Shown piece by piece: positions 61,895 through 64,000 of a stretch of DNA of 64,000 nucleotides. The notes under the pieces are model-generated. The model was not told where the DNA came from, ran no database searches, and saw only the letters and a program-made list of their open reading frames with translations. Source of the stretch: Gemmatimonadota bacterium (GTDB lineage Bacteria > Gemmatimonadota > Gemmatimonadetes > Gemmatimonadales > Gemmatimonadaceae); the NCBI GenBank assembly GCA_020161135.1, contig JAIUOB010000001.1, positions 682,001-746,000 of the forward strand, in the 5' to 3' direction. A program made the position numbers and the translations under genes. Numbering within the stretch: position 1 is the stretch's first letter; each line of letters begins with the position of its first letter.

Positions 61895-62746
61895 CTACAC
61901 ACGGCGCGTCAGGAGGGCTTGCACTTTCCGTCGTCTTTCGGCGAGCGGCAGCGCGGGCCAGATGGCCGCACGCACCCCGAACGCGCGCTGGAAAGTGCGC
62001 GAGAAGTGACTCAGGTGCTCGAAACCGGCACGGTAGCAGCTCTCGCTCACGCTCCACCCCGCGTCCCGCAGGCTGGCGGCCTGCCCCAGCCGCCAGCGTA
62101 TCACGTACTGATGCGGGGACTCGCCCACATAGCGGCGGAAGCTGTGCGTGAGACGCGTGCTGGTGAGCCCCACCGCGCGCGCCCGCTCGGCAATCGTCCG
62201 ACGGGCGCACGGATCGTGCTCGATGTCCTCGCACGCCGCGACGACGGCATCGACATCGTCGGCGCGCGCGGCGTAGCGGCCGCGCACGGTTGCGGTGTCG
62301 TCGTGCAGCGCGGTCACGGCCGCGAGCGCCCAGCGCTCGAGCTCGAAGCGGTCGGCATGCTGCGCCGCCGTCGCGAGTCGTCGGTCGACATAGGCGAGCC
62401 GCGGCGTCGCGATCTCCCGCGCCGGCCACCCCGCGCGGGCCCAGGTGTCCTCGACGTCCACGGCGGCCCCGTCATGGAATCCCACCGAGACGCACACATC
62501 GGTCGGGCACGCCTCGTGATGCCGGCACTGGAAGCGCTCGCCGGGCTGACACAGCAGCACACTGCCGCGCTGCAGCGTGCGCGACACGCCACCGTGCGTG
62601 ATGCTGAAGCGCCCCGTCTGCACGAACGCGATCGCCCACCGCGTCGACGTCTCCTCGTCGGGATCGACGTGGTGCGTGTGCGGCGCGTGATCGAAGCGGT
62701 TCACGAGCAGGTCGCTCGTGTGCAGGAGGGCGTGTGTGCGATTCAT
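61895..62746 (-). CDS. AraC-family transcriptional regulator
   Basis: 283 residues. The N-terminal cupin-like ligand domain (WAIAFVQTGRFSITHGG, RGSVLLCQPGERFQCRHHEAC) contains a His/Cys-rich segment, CRHHEACPTDVCV, that could bind a metal. The C-terminal double helix-turn-helix is typical: TIAERARAVGLTSTRLTHSFRRYVGESPHQYVIRWRLGQAASL and VSESCYRAGFEHLSHFSRTFQRAFG. The target is unknown. Confidence 0.92.
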   Translation of the reverse strand: MNRTHALLHTSDLLVNRFDHAPHTHHVDPDEETSTRWAIAFVQTGRFSITHGGVSRTLQRGSVLLCQPGERFQCRHHEACPTDVCVSVGFHDGAAVDVEDTWARAGWPAREIATPRLAYVDRRLATAAQHADRFELERWALAAVTALHDDTATVRGRYAARADDVDAVVAACEDIEHDPCARRTIAERARAVGLTSTRLTHSFRRYVGESPHQYVIRWRLGQAASLRDAGWSVSESCYRAGFEHLSHFSRTFQRAFGVRAAIWPALPLAERRRKVQALLTRRV

Positions 62747-62768
62747 CGAGCCGATGCGCGGGAGGCGC

Positions 62769-63704
62769 TCACTCCGCGACGTAGCGCCACGGCGCGCCGG
62801 GCGCGGCGCGGCGCCAGATGGTGAGGAACGACGCCCCCGTGCCCGCCTCGCCGGCCGGGCGTGCCTTGAGGCGGATGACGCCGAAGGTGATGCCCAGGTC
62901 GTCGCTCGAGGCGACCAACGCGGTGTCGGCGCCCCACGTGAGCGTGCTCGGGGCGTCGAGGGCGGCGTCTCCACTCACGACGCGCGCGATGGCGGCCGCA
63001 CCGACCGTGAAGCGCCCCGCGTTGGCCGGCCCCACGTTCACCGACTCCGGCGTGCCCAGCAGCGCGAACGCGGCGCCCACGCCCATCACCTGCGCGGTGT
63101 CGGAGAAGTGCTGCTCGGCCGCACGGAGCCCGGCCGTGTGGCGCGCGCGCGTGGCCGCGTCGCTCACGGGCGCCACGAGGCGCGCGGGGAGCAGCGGCGG
63201 CAACATCGTCGAGTCGATGGGCACCGACTCCATCGCGCGACGACGCCACCCGGCCACGCGCCAGGCGCGTCCGTCGTGCGTCCAATACGACAGGTACTTG
63301 TACCAGGCCGTGGTGCCATCGGGGCGCCGCGCCTGCAGGAAGCCGATCGTGAAGCCGTGCGCGCCGTCGGCGGCGAGCCCCACGCGGATGGGCGTCCACG
63401 TCACGCGCGCGGCACTGTCCGCACCGGCGGTGAGCGCGGCGAGGACGGCCGCCTTGCCCGTGACGAGCGTGCCGCGCACGCCGGGCATGAGCACGCCGTC
63501 GGCGAACTGCGCCCCGAGCCCGTCACGCAGTGGGCGTGAGGCCGCGGCGCGCGCGAGGGCACGATCGGCGGCAAGGAGTTCGTCGGCCACCGCGGCCGGG
63601 GTGCGTCCGACCGTGCGCGTCACCCCCGCCGGGGGGGATGCACTGCGGCACGCCGCGCTCGCGACGAGTGTGGCAACGAGGGCGGCGGTACGGGGGAGCG
63701 TCAT
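62769..63704 (-). CDS. Lipoprotein with two NTF2-like (DUF4440-type) domains
   Basis: 311 residues. ALVATLVASAAC is the lipobox. Residues 40-160 (ELLAADRALARAAASRPLRDGLGAQFADGVLMPGV...YLSYWTHDGRAWRVAGWRRR) and 190-311 (RHTAGLRAAEQHFSDTAQVMGVGAAFALLG...SFLTIWRRAAPGAPWRYVAE) are both NTF2-like. The first part may bind small ligands. The start ATG at 63704 begins the signal peptide; upstream codons lie in the intergenic region. Confidence 0.82.
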   Translation of the reverse strand: MTLPRTAALVATLVASAACRSASPPAGVTRTVGRTPAAVADELLAADRALARAAASRPLRDGLGAQFADGVLMPGVRGTLVTGKAAVLAALTAGADSAARVTWTPIRVGLAADGAHGFTIGFLQARRPDGTTAWYKYLSYWTHDGRAWRVAGWRRRAMESVPIDSTMLPPLLPARLVAPVSDAATRARHTAGLRAAEQHFSDTAQVMGVGAAFALLGTPESVNVGPANAGRFTVGAAAIARVVSGDAALDAPSTLTWGADTALVASSDDLGITFGVIRLKARPAGEAGTGASFLTIWRRAAPGAPWRYVAE

Positions 63705-63874
63705 GCGTCGAACCGGTGGGTGGGGAGCGTGGGGCTGTGCATCCAATGGGGCGCACCGAGCGAAGTCTATCGCGGACGAGATGCCCGCGTGCGGTGTCGC
63801 ATGCGCCGTCGCGTGCTCCGACGCGTGCTCCACCGGCCGCTCGTTTGCCTTCTCACCCTACTCCCTCCGCCCCC

Positions 63875-64000
63875 ATGCTGTTTCGCAGCCTGCTTCCGCT
63901 CGCGGCCCTGCTCGCCCTGAGCGTTGCGTCACCCGCCGCGCACGCCCAGGCCGCAGCGAACGCCGCCGACATCGAGCGGATCGCCGGACCGGGGTGGCGC
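63875..64000 (+). CDS. N-terminus of a secreted protein, cut by right edge
   Basis: 42 residues visible: a signal peptide (LFRSLLPLAALLALSVAS, cleavage after AHAQ) and the start of the mature chain (AAANAADIERIAGPGWR). The family cannot be told. The gene runs off the window. Confidence 0.6.
   Translation, partial: MLFRSLLPLAALLALSVASPAAHAQAAANAADIERIAGPGWR

Overview
The window is very GC-rich, gene-dense bacterial DNA. It has no rRNA, tRNA, transposase, integrase or CRISPR array that I can see. Several features together point to a member of Gemmatimonadota or a close soil relative. These are secreted hydrolases and lipoproteins, a PEP-CTERM protein, two ECF-sigma/Ser-Thr-kinase pairs, ankyrin paralogues with a shared N-terminal domain, DUF1080, creatininase and S41 proteins, and long stop-free antisense frames. 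The phylum assignment is inference; no marker gene here settles it.

Layout. Positions 1-10.8 kb read mostly leftward: a hybrid histidine kinase cut by the left edge, a metallo-beta-lactamase-fold protein coupled to a secreted glycosidase-like protein, an ankyrin protein, a GNAT, a DUF2809 protein with a lipoprotein, a serine hydrolase, and a coiled-coil/NTF2-like/YaeQ group. A SugE-type transporter reads rightward among them. Positions 10.8-19.9 kb carry four copies of a 130-165 bp imperfect palindrome, all between genes. The first two bracket a rightward cassette of ECF sigma factor, Ser/Thr kinase with TPRs, FHA protein and PEP-CTERM lectin-like protein. The others lie around an ABM monooxygenase, a RibD-C reductase and a secreted amidohydrolase. 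Positions 19.9-27.9 kb hold a divergent oxyR/katG pair with OxyR cysteines at 199 and 208, an SDR, recQ, a DUF1080 protein and xthA. Positions 28-41.9 kb contain a LytS/LytTR two-component pair, a tightly coupled surface and hydrolase group (VOC protein, alpha/beta-hydrolase lipoprotein, PorV-like protein), two tandem creatininase-family proteins, two S41 peptidases (one fused to a beta-propeller) and an M28 peptidase. Positions 41.9-51.8 kb are accessory metabolism and regulation: ABC-F, MarR/DoxX, DUF4256, DinB, ArsR/SRPBCC, an FAD monooxygenase, a VOC protein and M55. Positions 51.9-58 kb form a second surface/regulation unit: beta-barrel, six-repeat lipoprotein, ECF sigma factor, Ser/Thr kinase. 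The rest to 64 kb has a serine hydrolase, a spermidine-synthase-like protein, a hotdog thioesterase, NTF2-like proteins and an AraC regulator.

How it fits together. Both sigma factors lack the acidic motif normally found in region 2.2 and carry threonines there. Each overlaps the start of its kinase gene, so activation by phosphorylation is a reasonable hypothesis; the FHA protein in the first unit could read phosphothreonine. Further signals that ordinary gene calls do not explain are the palindrome family, a shared structured leader upstream of the two ankyrin paralogues, intercistronic hairpins that begin at stop codons, and two heptanucleotide repeat arrays.
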